A stretch of 64,000 nucleotides of DNA, from positions 1 through 64,000 of IMG/VR virus record IMGVR_UViG_3300034082_003278; one strand, written 5' to 3'. How positions within the stretch are numbered: position 1 is the stretch's first letter; each line of letters starts with the position of its first letter. The notes below the pieces were generated by a model, which saw nothing but the letters and a program-made list of their open reading frames with translations, was not told the origin of the DNA and searched no databases. Below, one piece after another: positions 47,248-55,937 of the stretch. The DNA is from a virus. Made by a program: the position numbers and the translations under genes.

Positions 47248-47520
47248 ATGAAACACATCAATCCAGAAACCAAAACTTTTAAAGTATTCCAAGCTCTCCA
47301 GACTGGTGCAGCTATTACTCCTGCTGAAGCCAACAAGCGTTTCGGCGTAAAGAACCTTTCCGCCGAAGTTTCACGCATTCGCCAGCACGGTTTTGCTGTT
47401 TACAGCAACAGCCGCCGAGCTGGCAACGGCGTTACTGTGACCGAATACCAAATTGGTAAACCAAGCCGTAAGCTGGTTGCCGCTGGTTATTTGGCCATGA
47501 GCATGGGTCTTGTAGACTAA
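47248..47520 (+). CDS. Winged-helix DNA-binding protein
   Basis: 90 residues. TKTFKVFQALQTGAAITPAEANKRFGVKNLSAEVSRIRQHGFAVYSN is a helix-turn-helix plus wing as seen in a widespread phage family. C-terminal helix RKLVAAGYLAMSMG. Candidate transcriptional regulator. Followed by a strong terminator. Confidence 0.75.
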   Translation: MKHINPETKTFKVFQALQTGAAITPAEANKRFGVKNLSAEVSRIRQHGFAVYSNSRRAGNGVTVTEYQIGKPSRKLVAAGYLAMSMGLVD

Positions 47521-47556
47521 TATTCGCTGTTCTGATCACGCAGAACACACTCAGGA

Positions 47557-47582
47557 AAACCACTCGCTCGGGTGGTTTTTCT
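47557..47582 (+). terminator. Intrinsic terminator
   Basis: AAAACCACT, CGCT loop, CGGGTGGTTTTT. Separates the regulator from promoter cassette 7. Confidence 0.88.
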
Positions 47583-47644
47583 TTGACCAGTAATTTGTTC
47601 TAATGTATAATACATAATATACTAAACCTAAAGGACACAGTACA
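47583..47644 (+). promoter_or_regulatory. Early-type promoter/leader cassette 7 (diverged)
   Basis: TTGACC 47583-47588, 17-nt spacer, TATAAT 47606-47611. Leader differs from cassettes 1-6 (CCTAAAGGACAC). Confidence 0.8.
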
Positions 47645-47827
47645 ATGAATTGGTTGCGTTATAGCGGTGCTTGTGTTACACTAACAGTTAATCCGTTCCA
47701 TTGGCAATGGATACCTAGAGTTTACAAAGAAAATAATCTTGAATGGCCAGAAGGTCTGCTACGTTCATATCGAGCAAGCTGGCTATTTTTAAATGCAAAA
47801 TTTTGGATTGATGACGGGAGTTGGTAA
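47645..47827 (+). CDS. Hypothetical small Trp-rich protein
   Basis: 60 residues, eight Trp (NPFHWQWIP, ASWLFLNAKFWIDDGSW). First gene behind cassette 7, AAAGGA site. Shares its last base with the following ATG. No family. Confidence 0.5.
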   Translation: MNWLRYSGACVTLTVNPFHWQWIPRVYKENNLEWPEGLLRSYRASWLFLNAKFWIDDGSW

Positions 47828-48030
47828 TGAGCAATATTTCACTGACACGAAAGCAGGTTCTGCAGTTGGCAGAGTTGGTTACAAAGTTTCCAGATACAGG
47901 ATGGTTTACAATATGTGAAAGTTCTCCTTCGGGAATTGGGCCAACAGTAGAGGTTAAATTTAGTATCTTTAAAGATAACAATCTAGAATTTGACACAACT
48001 ATAGATATTACGGATGTATCAACATGGTAA
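47827..48030 (+). CDS. Hypothetical small protein
   Basis: 67 residues from ATG 47827: helix (LTRKQVLQLAELVTKF) then strands (WFTICESSPSGIGPTVEVKFSIF). Unrecognised. Ends seven bases inside the next gene. Confidence 0.55.
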   Translation: MSNISLTRKQVLQLAELVTKFPDTGWFTICESSPSGIGPTVEVKFSIFKDNNLEFDTTIDITDVSTW

Positions 48031-48242
48031 CAAGAACGAAAACAGTAGTTGTAGTGAATAAATGTCAATGTGCTAAATGCCTGGACATTATTGAAAGCCG
48101 GAGCCGACATGAATTTGTTCGGTGCGGATGCTGTGCTATCTTTACCGACGGTGGAACTTCATACATTCGTCGAGGCGGCGAAATCGAAAACATTATCGAC
48201 ATGAGCGAAACTTATGAAGAAACTTACGAAAGCGAGTGGTAA
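48024..48242 (+). CDS. Zinc-ribbon protein (DUF7695-like)
   Basis: 72 residues. CQCAKCLDIIESRSRHEFVRCGC gives four zinc-binding Cys with the IESxxRHxFVxCxC signature, then IFTDGGTSYIRRGG. Short acidic C-terminus. Common in phages and Firmicutes; function unknown. Confidence 0.7.
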   Translation: MVTRTKTVVVVNKCQCAKCLDIIESRSRHEFVRCGCCAIFTDGGTSYIRRGGEIENIIDMSETYEETYESEW

Positions 48243-48245
48243 ATT

Positions 48246-48557
48246 ATGAGCATATATAATCCTGATCTTTGGACCATTGTAGAATTAAAGTACAACGACA
48301 GTGATGAAGTTACTCGCAAGATCATGGCCAGTTGGTACGGTGGCTACTTGGGTAGTGACCGCTGGAAGCTGAGTAGCGGCATCACCGAAATTGTGGATAA
48401 AGATACACATTACGAAATCCATAACCATTCCGGCAGCATCTACAACTGCGGCAAACAAAGCCAAGGTATGAGTGGATATGCATCTAGCGTCTTTGCACAG
48501 TTTGTCAAAGATTTAGAAGGTAAAGGCACAATCGAGGTAGTTGAATATGAAGGTTAA
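48246..48557 (+). CDS. Conserved-type phage protein
   Basis: 103 residues. NPDLWTIVELKYNDSDEVTRKIMASWYGGYLGSDRWKLSSGI, recognisable as a family that recurs in environmental phages. Function unknown. Overlaps the next gene by 11 bases. Confidence 0.6.
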   Translation: MSIYNPDLWTIVELKYNDSDEVTRKIMASWYGGYLGSDRWKLSSGITEIVDKDTHYEIHNHSGSIYNCGKQSQGMSGYASSVFAQFVKDLEGKGTIEVVEYEG

Positions 48558-49242
48558 AATTGGACCGTACAAAAATTGGGTAGGACCATATCAAATTGCA
48601 GAGGCTCTTTGCTTTTGGGTCCGTAAAGAAAAAGACGAATACGGATTTCCAAAAACTAAAGATTGGGTACACAACTTTGGTACTTGGTTATCAGGTGGCG
48701 AAGACAAAGATTCCTGGCTGCAACGAGCTTGTATATGGATTGAATCTAAGCGTACACGCACAATCAAAGTAAAAATTGATCGTTGGGATACTTGGAGCAT
48801 GGATCATACATTGAGTTATATCATCCTGCCCATGCTAAAACAACTGAAAGAAACAAAACATGGTGCACCATTTACTGAAGACGATGATGTTCCGGAACAT
48901 TTGCGTAGTACAGTAGCAGAGCCCAAGGAGAATGAGTATGATACAGATAGCAATCATTTCCTACGTTGGGATTGGATCATGGACGAAATGATCTTTGCAT
49001 TTGAATGTGAACTTGACGATAGCTGGGAAGATGCATTCCGTTCTGGTGTAATGGATACCGTTTGGTTACCTGTTGATGGTGAAGGTAATGCAGTACCAGA
49101 AAAAGATGCAAAACTTTATCATATGGGCGAAGGTCCAAATCACACATACCACTGTGATTACGACGGTATGAAAGTAGTACAAGACCGTATCAACAACGGA
49201 TTCCGACTATTCGGCAAGTACTATCAAGCATTGTGGGATTGA
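48547..49242 (+). CDS. Conserved-type phage protein, KIGPYKNW family
   Basis: 231 residues from ATG 48547. MKVKIGPYKNWVGPYQIAEAL, IKVKIDRWDTWSMDHTLSYIILPMLKQLK, HFLRWDWIMDEMIFAFE and NNGFRLFGKYYQALWD. The family is widespread in metagenomic phages and lacks a known role. Full length by its typical start and ALWD end. Confidence 0.75.
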   Translation: MKVKIGPYKNWVGPYQIAEALCFWVRKEKDEYGFPKTKDWVHNFGTWLSGGEDKDSWLQRACIWIESKRTRTIKVKIDRWDTWSMDHTLSYIILPMLKQLKETKHGAPFTEDDDVPEHLRSTVAEPKENEYDTDSNHFLRWDWIMDEMIFAFECELDDSWEDAFRSGVMDTVWLPVDGEGNAVPEKDAKLYHMGEGPNHTYHCDYDGMKVVQDRINNGFRLFGKYYQALWD

Positions 49243-49244
49243 AC

Positions 49245-49964
49245 ATGATAGTGACTGAAACCCTTGAAAGTATCTTGGGAGATGTAACTCCCAATACGGA
49301 TCCCAATAAGCCAGCAGTATTCAAAGAAGATCCTATTGCTCTAAGCTGTGCCAGTTATAGGCGTGCTGTAGAAACTGAAATGGCAGTGCGATTTCTGGAT
49401 CTTGATCAGTGCATAGTACACCTACAAGATTATGAGATGGCTGATCAAGTTCGTCAGTACTATCGAAACAAAATTGGTGTCAAAGCACTAACAAGTCAGC
49501 AGCCCCTGACACCATTTTATCACGATCTATATGAAATGTTGCTGGGCGATGTTGAACTGCAACAGCGACACATAGGCATGATACATAGACTGCCGTATTT
49601 TTATGTGGAAGATCAAAACAGAGAACAGCTTAAACAACTGATTAAAGACAGGAGCTTGAAAGAAGATTGGATAGGCAACGCCATGAAGAACATTGGCAGC
49701 AAAGAAACACATACCTTGACGCCCTTGATGAAGATATTTAGAAGTCGCCGAGGCAGTGAGACCCAAGAGTACTGGTTTCAAAACCACGTGGGACAACCAG
49801 TCATGTGGTCTGTACTTAACGGCAATCCCTTGCGTAGTGTGGTTGACAGTTTGTTTGTGCGATCCCAAGTCACTGTATCAGCTTATTTTCGCACAGGACA
49901 AGTTCGGGGACAAGATTTTTATCACTACTACATGAGTGATGTTGCTGTAGAAAGGATTGCTTAA
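49245..49964 (+). CDS. Conserved-type phage protein, unknown function
   Basis: 239 residues from ATG 49245. A helical N-terminal half (AVETEMAVRFLDLDQCIVHLQDYEMADQVRQYY) and a C-terminal half with SRRGSETQEYWFQNHVGQPVMW. No motif allows a function. Its final base is the first of the next ATG. Confidence 0.6.
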   Translation: MIVTETLESILGDVTPNTDPNKPAVFKEDPIALSCASYRRAVETEMAVRFLDLDQCIVHLQDYEMADQVRQYYRNKIGVKALTSQQPLTPFYHDLYEMLLGDVELQQRHIGMIHRLPYFYVEDQNREQLKQLIKDRSLKEDWIGNAMKNIGSKETHTLTPLMKIFRSRRGSETQEYWFQNHVGQPVMWSVLNGNPLRSVVDSLFVRSQVTVSAYFRTGQVRGQDFYHYYMSDVAVERIA

Positions 49965-50203
49965 TGTTTGCTCAAATGATAAAGGCGCATCTAGAAAGCG
50001 ATCACGGTGAACGCACAGCTAAAAAAATTACTCTAGAACAATACTTGGAGTGGGAAAAGACCTACTGTTTTGATGGTCTCAAAAGCTTGACCCCAGGACA
50101 GAGTTTTTGTAGCACATTTAAAATAGTAGATCATATTTTATTTTTTAATGCCATTGATCCGGCCGGTGTGGTCAAATACATAAAGGACACTTACTTAGAA
50201 TGA
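49964..50203 (+). CDS. Hypothetical small protein
   Basis: 79 residues. AKKITLEQYLEWEKTYCFDGLKSLTPGQSFCSTFKIVDHILFF with two Cys. ATGA overlap with the next gene. Unrecognised. Confidence 0.55.
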   Translation: MFAQMIKAHLESDHGERTAKKITLEQYLEWEKTYCFDGLKSLTPGQSFCSTFKIVDHILFFNAIDPAGVVKYIKDTYLE

Positions 50204-50610
50204 AACTATATTTTGCTTACGGTGCAAACTTAAACTTGGAAGGCATGCGTTTTAGATGCCCGGATGCTAGACCTGTTGGTCAATTGATTCTGTCCGATTG
50301 GCGCTTGGCATTTTCTGGAGTGGCCACTATAATACCCGAGACTGGTTCTCGAGTGCATGGAGCACTGTGGGAAATCACTCAAGAGTGCGAAGACAATCTG
50401 GATGTATTTGAAGGATTTCCTTTCTTGTACACCAAAATACACTTAACGCATGTGGGACAAGAGTTCATGGTCTATGTTATGAATGACGACCCTCCGTCGT
50501 TGCCTTCGAGATCCTACTTCGATACTATTGCTCAAGGCTACAAGGATTGGAACTTGCCCTTGGACGAATTGCATCGCGCTCGCCAACTTACTTTAGAAGA
50601 ATGCAGCTGA
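50200..50610 (+). CDS. Gamma-glutamylcyclotransferase-like (AIG2/GGCT) protein
   Basis: 136 residues. The signature YFAYGANLN near the N-terminus, VHGALWEI, and LDVFEGFPFLYTK with the conserved acidic pair of the BtrG/GGACT fold. The family cleaves gamma-glutamyl amines to 5-oxoproline. Substrate unknown here; a link to glutathione chemistry is possible. Confidence 0.82.
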   Translation: MKLYFAYGANLNLEGMRFRCPDARPVGQLILSDWRLAFSGVATIIPETGSRVHGALWEITQECEDNLDVFEGFPFLYTKIHLTHVGQEFMVYVMNDDPPSLPSRSYFDTIAQGYKDWNLPLDELHRARQLTLEECS

Positions 50611-50846
50611 CCGAAGAACAAAAACGTCTCATTAATTATAGGGAAAGTGCTAGCTTTGCTTACCACCATGAGCTGACCAAACCATTTGGAACTTTGGATA
50701 CAGTGCTTGATTGGTGCAAAGATCAACTGACCGGGGACTGGCGTTGGCAATTGATTGAAGTCAGCACTGATCAACGTCCGGGTCGGTATGCATTTTACTT
50801 TGATAGTGAACGTGATTGTGTGGCTTTCATGCTACAATGGAGTTGA
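50601..50846 (+). CDS. Hypothetical small protein
   Basis: 81 residues from ATG 50601, overlapping the previous gene by ten bases. DWCKDQLTGDWRWQLIEVSTDQRPGRYAFYFDSERDCVAFMLQW matches the strand-helix ending seen at 46259 and 56249. Confidence 0.55.
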   Translation: MQLTEEQKRLINYRESASFAYHHELTKPFGTLDTVLDWCKDQLTGDWRWQLIEVSTDQRPGRYAFYFDSERDCVAFMLQWS

Positions 50847-50909
50847 CTAGAAACCTTGCTTGTACTATAATCGTATTTCATTAGTTAATTAACCTTAGGA
50901 GTTTTACAA
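50843..50909 (+). promoter_or_regulatory. Early-type promoter/leader cassette 8 (diverged)
   Basis: TTGACT 50843-50848, 17-nt spacer starting AGAAA, TATAAT 50866-50871, ATG 38 bases later with TTAGGAG site. Confidence 0.82.
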
Positions 50910-52040
50910 ATGATAAAGCGAATCTCGCGCTCACTGTCGGATGTATCCAAAGAAATTCTTCAGAAGTTGAAGGACGACCACGGTGTCACTGACAAACAAT
51001 TAGCACAATTACGAAACCGTGTTTTCAACTCTGGCTATCACTTTCCCTTGGGAGGTATCCGCGTACCAACGTCAATCTTATGGATTGACTACGAAGTACA
51101 GCGTGATGTCATCATCAAAACTATTTTGTCTCTGCTACAAAAATGGGACAATCGTATTTGCCAACCTGCTGCCTGCAACACAGACCCCAGTATGGTTGAA
51201 GTCAATGATCCGATCAACCACATTTACAAATTTAAGAAACTGTTTGTATACGATGCTCAGCATCGTTGCGTGACCTTGGCAATCCTGGGTTTTGAAGAAG
51301 TTTTTGTAACGGTGGTCGTTGACGCAGATCCTAAATTTGCCAGCTATGCATTTCGCACCAGCAACAGCGTGATTAAGAAAATTGGCAAGCCAGACTTTCA
51401 TCGCAACAATATCCGCTTATATAATCTTGGTGTTCGAGATGTTGAAACTGTTCCTGCTTGCAATTTGCAAGCACAATTTGATCGATTAAAAATTGACCTT
51501 GTGGAGAAGCCAGAACTGATCCCAGTATCCCAACGACAGAATCACTTCATGAGTCACTTTGACTATGCTTACAAGCCTATGGGTACAGACAAAAAAGGTC
51601 TTGTTGCTGGTCAAATTCTCGAAGCCATCATCAAGACTTGGCCCAAAAATGCCAAAGTACAAAACGGTATCTACATTGGACTGTACCACATGAATACTGT
51701 GGTTGGTAGCCTGGGTAAGAAAATGCCAAAGGATTGGATGTTGCAAGTGTGCAAAGGCGTGGCAAAAAGTTTTAGCAATAGCGTACATGTAGAAGAAGCT
51801 GCCAGCCGACATGCCAAATGGATCGGTCGTAGTAATACATGGAATGTGCCCGAAGGCATGTTCAAGTTCATGCGGGAAGTTTACAAACTCAATGGTGGCG
51901 TTTTGTCTATTCCTAGCGATGGTGCCGACTTTGATTTGGACCAGGGTCTTTGGGTTGATGCTACATTAATTCCAAATCATGCACATCTTTACAAAGAACC
52001 TGTAACTACTGCACCGGGAGTTGATTATGCTTACTCCTGA
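50910..52040 (+). CDS. ParB/DGQHR-like protein
   Basis: 376 residues. IRVPTSILWIDYEVQRD then FVYDAQHRCVTLAILGFEEVFVTVVVDAD resembles the ParB-type D(G)QHR motif region also seen in DndB/DGQHR proteins. The remainder is helical. Might be a DNA-binding or nucleotide-dependent regulator. Family membership is probable, not certain. Behind its own promoter. Confidence 0.6.
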   Translation: MIKRISRSLSDVSKEILQKLKDDHGVTDKQLAQLRNRVFNSGYHFPLGGIRVPTSILWIDYEVQRDVIIKTILSLLQKWDNRICQPAACNTDPSMVEVNDPINHIYKFKKLFVYDAQHRCVTLAILGFEEVFVTVVVDADPKFASYAFRTSNSVIKKIGKPDFHRNNIRLYNLGVRDVETVPACNLQAQFDRLKIDLVEKPELIPVSQRQNHFMSHFDYAYKPMGTDKKGLVAGQILEAIIKTWPKNAKVQNGIYIGLYHMNTVVGSLGKKMPKDWMLQVCKGVAKSFSNSVHVEEAASRHAKWIGRSNTWNVPEGMFKFMREVYKLNGGVLSIPSDGADFDLDQGLWVDATLIPNHAHLYKEPVTTAPGVDYAYS

Positions 52041-52620
52041 ACAAAAAATTGAACAGGCTCTTCAACTGCTCAAAGAAGCAGTTGAGGGGTTTGAAGAAAT
52101 TAACTATCGACAAGTGATGGTTGAACGAAATAAAGAAGCATATCGTATTACTGAAGAGTTTATTGCTTCCGAAGTCAAACGTTATGTTGAAATGTATCGC
52201 AACCTAACCACGCTCGATCAACGTGCTAGATTAATACGTGATATGATTGATTTATTGTTGCGCCGAGGTCATGGGTATTGTATTGAAGGTAATATTGGTT
52301 CTCACTATCGACAGATCGGGGTTGATGCAACAGCCTGTATCTTTGAACACATGATACCACAGAGCAGAATTCGAGATTTACTAATACAAGATCGTATTAG
52401 TATTCGACAAGCAATGAATCCGCCGACCTGCTTGATAAGCAAGGAAAACGATTCCATGTTGAGCAAGAGTGGTTTCAATAATAAAACACCTAGCTACTGG
52501 CATTTCTTCGATAGATACACAGGAGTGTTTGACGCTGAATACGAGACCTTTAATGGCCTGGCAATTTCTAATCCTCATGCATGGACATTAGGGCAGCATT
52601 ACAAGTTTTTCAATATCTAG
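52027..52620 (+). CDS. Hypothetical helical protein
   Basis: 197 residues from ATG 52027, overlapping the ParB-like gene by 14 bases. A long N-terminal coiled-coil-like helix, then GYCIEGNIGSHYRQIGVDATACIFEHMIPQ. Not recognised. Confidence 0.55.
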   Translation: MLTPEQKIEQALQLLKEAVEGFEEINYRQVMVERNKEAYRITEEFIASEVKRYVEMYRNLTTLDQRARLIRDMIDLLLRRGHGYCIEGNIGSHYRQIGVDATACIFEHMIPQSRIRDLLIQDRISIRQAMNPPTCLISKENDSMLSKSGFNNKTPSYWHFFDRYTGVFDAEYETFNGLAISNPHAWTLGQHYKFFNI

Positions 52621-52625
52621 TTTAA

Positions 52626-52650
52626 CTTAACGAGCCAAAAAGCTCGTTAG
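52626..52650 (+). other. Hairpin at end of ParB-like unit
   Basis: TTAACGAGC, loop CAAAAA, GCTCGTTA. A stable stem without a T-run. Possible message 3' end or attenuator. TATACT at 52667-52672 downstream may be a -10 for the hydrolase gene, without a clear -35. Confidence 0.45.
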
Positions 52651-52734
52651 TTATCAAAAAATCTAGTATACTAAAATAGGGTTTATTGTTTATACCCCTA
52701 GGCATATATAACTATTCCGCCAAAGGAGAAACTC

Positions 52735-53421
52735 ATGTATAAAAAATATAATAACCAAGTTTCTGCCTGTGTGGCAAAGTCGGTGATCATTGTAACTGTC
52801 GTAGTGGTTGCAATGCTGTCTATTGTTGTGACACCAACACAACCGATTTTGCCGTACAGTACAGTGACTCAAGAGCAGCTGGATTATGAACCTCTAGTAG
52901 ATCAGTATCTTGCTAAATGGGAATACAACGAGCAGCATCGTAATCCTGTAGAAATATTTAAAATTAAACCACCGTCAATCACAGCAATGCCTGATTTTAA
53001 CCCTGGTATAATTTTACATGTTTCTAGCGAAAAAGTAACGATTACTGCACAAGAACGCAATTGTTTGATTCGCAATGTGTTTTATGAAGCCGGCGGGGAG
53101 CCGTACGAAGGAAAAATTGCAGTGGCTCAAGTCACATGGAATCGTGTTCGCAGCGGTGCTTGGGGTCGAGATCTGTGCGGTGTAATACATGCACCCAATC
53201 AGTTTTCGTGGACTCGTGACACGATCAAACGCAATCGTCCGTTAAATGGTACTCAAGTTGCTGCTGTTCAAACAGCGGTGGATGATTTTTTATCCGGAAT
53301 CAGAGTTTCCAAGTTAAAAGATGCCACACATTTTCATGCCACTTATGTTAGACCCGGATGGGCCACTAGTGAAGCTAGAGTAAAAAGCATTGGAGGTCAT
53401 GTGTTTTATGCACTAAAATAG
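52735..53421 (+). CDS. Cell-wall hydrolase, SleB/CwlJ (Hydrolase_2) family
   Basis: 228 residues. One N-terminal membrane/signal-anchor helix (SVIIVTVVVVAMLSIVV), a ~70-residue linker, then the hydrolase domain NVFYEAGGEPYEGKIAVAQVTWNRV with the catalytic Glu, and NQFSWT. It cleaves peptidoglycan. The anchor suggests a periplasm-facing endolysin or an envelope-remodelling enzyme. AAAGGAG site. Confidence 0.88.
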   Translation: MYKKYNNQVSACVAKSVIIVTVVVVAMLSIVVTPTQPILPYSTVTQEQLDYEPLVDQYLAKWEYNEQHRNPVEIFKIKPPSITAMPDFNPGIILHVSSEKVTITAQERNCLIRNVFYEAGGEPYEGKIAVAQVTWNRVRSGAWGRDLCGVIHAPNQFSWTRDTIKRNRPLNGTQVAAVQTAVDDFLSGIRVSKLKDATHFHATYVRPGWATSEARVKSIGGHVFYALK

Positions 53422-53426
53422 TGTTG

Positions 53427-53478
53427 TAAAAAAACCACACAAAATGGCCTCTTTTTCAGGGGCTTTTTTGTGGCTTTT
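53427..53478 (+). terminator. Intrinsic terminator
   Basis: Nested stem: AAACCACA...TGTGGC outer, TGGCC...GGGGC inner, closing with TTTTT. Ends the hydrolase transcript. Confidence 0.7.
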
Positions 53479-53491
53479 TGGCAGATTTTGG

Positions 53492-53551
53492 TAGACCAGA
53501 AACCCTTTTTCGGCTATACTAGTTATACAGTAAACAAACAGGAACAAGACC
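53492..53551 (+). promoter_or_regulatory. Early-type promoter/leader cassette 9
   Basis: TAGACC 53492-53497, 17-nt spacer ending TTTCGGC, TATACT 53515-53520, leader CAGTAAACAAACAGGAA; 31 bases to ATG. Confidence 0.85.
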
Positions 53552-53803
53552 ATGTTGAAAGCAAACAAACTATACCAGCTGATGCATATCAACGCTGACC
53601 AGTTGACCGACATTATTCAAGATTCGGGTTTTGAAGGTGACTCCTTTATCAACATCACGTTCCGTAGCCTGGCAGCTCCGGAACCTGTAGATTATCGTTT
53701 CGCTTACGATGCTATGTTCCTAAATGATGCTAACGAGCTGGACTACACTGTTGTTTTTGTGTCCTACAATCCCGAAACTGATAAAATGACAGCAGGATAT
53801 TGA
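53552..53803 (+). CDS. Hypothetical early protein
   Basis: 83 residues. MHINADQLTDIIQDSGFEGDSFINITFRS then VDYRFAYDAMFLNDANELDYTVVFVSYN. Acidic, probable small alpha/beta fold. First gene of cassette 9. Confidence 0.6.
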   Translation: MLKANKLYQLMHINADQLTDIIQDSGFEGDSFINITFRSLAAPEPVDYRFAYDAMFLNDANELDYTVVFVSYNPETDKMTAGY

Positions 53804-53825
53804 TTCTAATATTAAAGGAAATCAA

Positions 53826-54032
53826 ATGGGTTTCGAAAAAATCGTGTTAGACAAGGTTGCAAAAGTTATCAAGCAAGACCGCCAGGCGTATTTTTGCAAC
53901 GGTACCTTGTTTGTTTGTACTGAAGAGAAAGATGCTCGCCGTGTGTTTTCCATGTTGTTTAAGGACTATAACGGCCGGGTCCAAGTCAGTGTCGCAATGC
54001 ACGGCGAGTACGCTTACGACTTTACAGCCTAA
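53826..54032 (+). CDS. Hypothetical small protein
   Basis: 68 residues. LDKVAKVIKQDRQAYFCNGTLFVCTEEKDARRVFSMLFKDYNGRVQVSV, ferredoxin-like strand/helix pattern. AAAGGAAA site. Unrecognised. Confidence 0.6.
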   Translation: MGFEKIVLDKVAKVIKQDRQAYFCNGTLFVCTEEKDARRVFSMLFKDYNGRVQVSVAMHGEYAYDFTA

Positions 54033-54042
54033 GGAGCCGACT

Positions 54043-54393
54043 ATGAATTCCAAATTTCAAAGATTAGATTTCAGCGGTTATAAAATGACCGAGCAAAGCA
54101 AAGAGTCCTTGTACAATTATTTTGTACACGGTTTTGAACCTGGTGGTTTCATGACCGCAGTGTTGTCAAATGACCTATATGGTGCTGTTGGTCGAGCTGA
54201 TTTTGTAAATATTGATCTCATAGGAGAATATGCTCGTTGGATTGAAAGCCGAGCACCATACGGCAGTTATGGCGACCGTGAAACAGTAAAAGGTTGGCTA
54301 CGCAAAAACGAATATTTCGAACGGTTTCAGAAGGAGTTGGTTGCAGAACGTTTAAGAACACCAGAATCTGCCCTAAATGATCCGTTGTTTTAA
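54043..54393 (+). CDS. Conserved-type phage protein (FEPGGFMTAVL family)
   Basis: 116 residues from ATG 54043 with AAGGAG site. NYFVHGFEPGGFMTAVLSNDLYGAVGRAD and WIESRAPYGSYGDRETVKGW mark a family common in environmental phages without known function. Confidence 0.7.
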   Translation: MNSKFQRLDFSGYKMTEQSKESLYNYFVHGFEPGGFMTAVLSNDLYGAVGRADFVNIDLIGEYARWIESRAPYGSYGDRETVKGWLRKNEYFERFQKELVAERLRTPESALNDPLF

Positions 54394-54408
54394 CGCAACA
54401 CTTTTTGG

Positions 54409-54466
54409 TTGACCAGAAACGCCAGATCGGCTATAATGTATGTATAGTGAATAACAAGGAGTTGGC
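54409..54466 (+). promoter_or_regulatory. Early-type promoter/leader cassette 10
   Basis: TTGACC 54409-54414, 17-nt spacer ending ATCGGC, TATAAT 54432-54437, leader ending AACAAGGAG; 29 bases to ATG. Confidence 0.85.
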
Positions 54467-55180
54467 ATGTACAGTTATCAAGCCCGTAGTAATCCTTTTG
54501 CATATCGTAAACCCATGGCCAAGAAAATCCCTGTCACGGTTACTATGGTCACAGCTGACCAGGTTTGGACATTTGCTGCCACAGCAGATCGCATCAATGA
54601 CGGCCAGTATGTCAAAGAGGATCAGCGTAGTTCGGACGGACAGTGCGTGATTAAAGAAGCCAACAAGGCCATGATCAAGCGTTGGTTGCGTGAAGGCTAC
54701 TGCGGTGAAGACACCGAGGCAGATCGCGAACTTGGTGCGTCGGCTCGTGCGTGGCATCGAGGTCAACTGTTGATGACAGCACTCAAGCGTCCGCTTACCG
54801 ATTTTGAAAATACCTTGAACCGTGCTGTGGGCATGGACGAGTTTGCGTTGGAAGTACATCAGTTGGAAATTGCTACCATTGCTAGCCAAATCCGTAGCTA
54901 CCGTACCGGTCTAGCACATGAACAACGCATGTGGGGCACAGATACCAGCCCGGTGGCCCCGGTAGGCAACAAGGTTGAATTCCAGGTTGAAGTGATCAAG
55001 TCTGTTTATAGCCAAAATTACAACACCAACTACATTCGTGCTGTCACCGTGGATACTCGCAAGGTTGTGATGTTTACCTATCGAGAAGGCATGGATCCTG
55101 GTACTGTGTTGACAATTAAAGGCACAGTCAAAGCACACCGTGAAGACTGTACTCAACTCAACCGTGTACGGGTGTTGTAA
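54467..55180 (+). CDS. Conserved-type phage protein with OB-like C-terminus
   Basis: 237 residues. N-terminal ~130 helical (GASARAWHRGQLLMTALKRP). The C-terminal ~70 (NKVEFQVEVIKSVYSQNYNTNYIRAVTVDTRKVVMFTYRE...GTVLTIKGTVKAHRED) resembles an OB-fold single-strand-binding part. Function unknown. Shares its last base with the next ATG. Confidence 0.65.
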   Translation: MYSYQARSNPFAYRKPMAKKIPVTVTMVTADQVWTFAATADRINDGQYVKEDQRSSDGQCVIKEANKAMIKRWLREGYCGEDTEADRELGASARAWHRGQLLMTALKRPLTDFENTLNRAVGMDEFALEVHQLEIATIASQIRSYRTGLAHEQRMWGTDTSPVAPVGNKVEFQVEVIKSVYSQNYNTNYIRAVTVDTRKVVMFTYREGMDPGTVLTIKGTVKAHREDCTQLNRVRVL

Positions 55181-55509
55181 TGCATCAGTTCGTTGTTATG
55201 TGGGACAATACAGGTCTTGAGTTTGTAGGTGATTATACAGACTATGCTCAGGATAAGATGTGGGCTACCTTGCAGGGCAAGCAACCCACCAAGACCTTTG
55301 TGAATTTGATGCACTTGCAACTTCGTGCTCGTTACAATACACAACGGCATTATGAGATCTATTTGATCAATGCCACTGACGGCATCACTGCGGATGACAT
55401 TCGAGAGATGTTTGATCGCAATCCGCAAACAGCCGCTGACTTGATCCGTGAACGTGGATTCAAGTATTACAGCGACCGAGTCAACACTAACCAAGTTAAA
55501 ATTATTTAA
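55180..55509 (+). CDS. Conserved-type T4-like phage protein
   Basis: 109 residues. FVVMWDNTGLEFVGDYTDYAQDKMWATLQGK and HYEIYLINATDGITADDIREMFDRNPQTAADLIRERG. Recalls a small protein common in marine T4-like phages. Function unknown. Confidence 0.65.
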   Translation: MHQFVVMWDNTGLEFVGDYTDYAQDKMWATLQGKQPTKTFVNLMHLQLRARYNTQRHYEIYLINATDGITADDIREMFDRNPQTAADLIRERGFKYYSDRVNTNQVKII

Positions 55510-55518
55510 GGAATCGAT

Positions 55519-55935
55519 ATGGGATTAGATCAATACGCTTATGTGGCAGCTCGAGCTGGTGCTTACGGTGAATACTGGGGCGATGAAAACTACAACAAAG
55601 ACGACAGCGATCCTACCAAAGTCAGTCAACCGCGTGAGCTGGCCTACTGGCGTAAGCACCCAAACCTACAAGGTTGGATGAAACAACTTTGGGAGGAAAA
55701 GAATCTTGACGATACAGAGGTCACCAGCTTTAACGGCATTGAGCTAGAGCTGACCTGGGAGGATTTAGAAAGATTAGAACTGGACATCATTTCTGGTGGC
55801 CTGCCTAAAACAAGTGGTTTCTTCTTTGGCGATGATTCTAACGAGTTCTACTACAATACTGACTTGGAGTTTATCAAAAACGCCCGGACAGAATTGTTTA
55901 TGGGCTTGAAGGTATTTTATAACTCAAGTTGGTAA
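55519..55935 (+). CDS. Conserved-type phage protein (MGLDQY family)
   Basis: 138 residues. Typical MGLDQYAYV start and ELAYWRKHPNLQGWMKQLW. Databases sometimes label this family phosphoglycerate kinase, but nothing here resembles that enzyme. Role unknown. AAGGAAT site. Confidence 0.7.
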   Translation: MGLDQYAYVAARAGAYGEYWGDENYNKDDSDPTKVSQPRELAYWRKHPNLQGWMKQLWEEKNLDDTEVTSFNGIELELTWEDLERLELDIISGGLPKTSGFFFGDDSNEFYYNTDLEFIKNARTELFMGLKVFYNSSW

Positions 55936-55937
55936 TT

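Noticed and set aside
55519-55935. Possible phosphoglycerate kinase
   Set aside because: Some databases use that name for MGLDQY proteins, but at 138 residues it lacks the size and the nucleotide-binding motifs of the enzyme.
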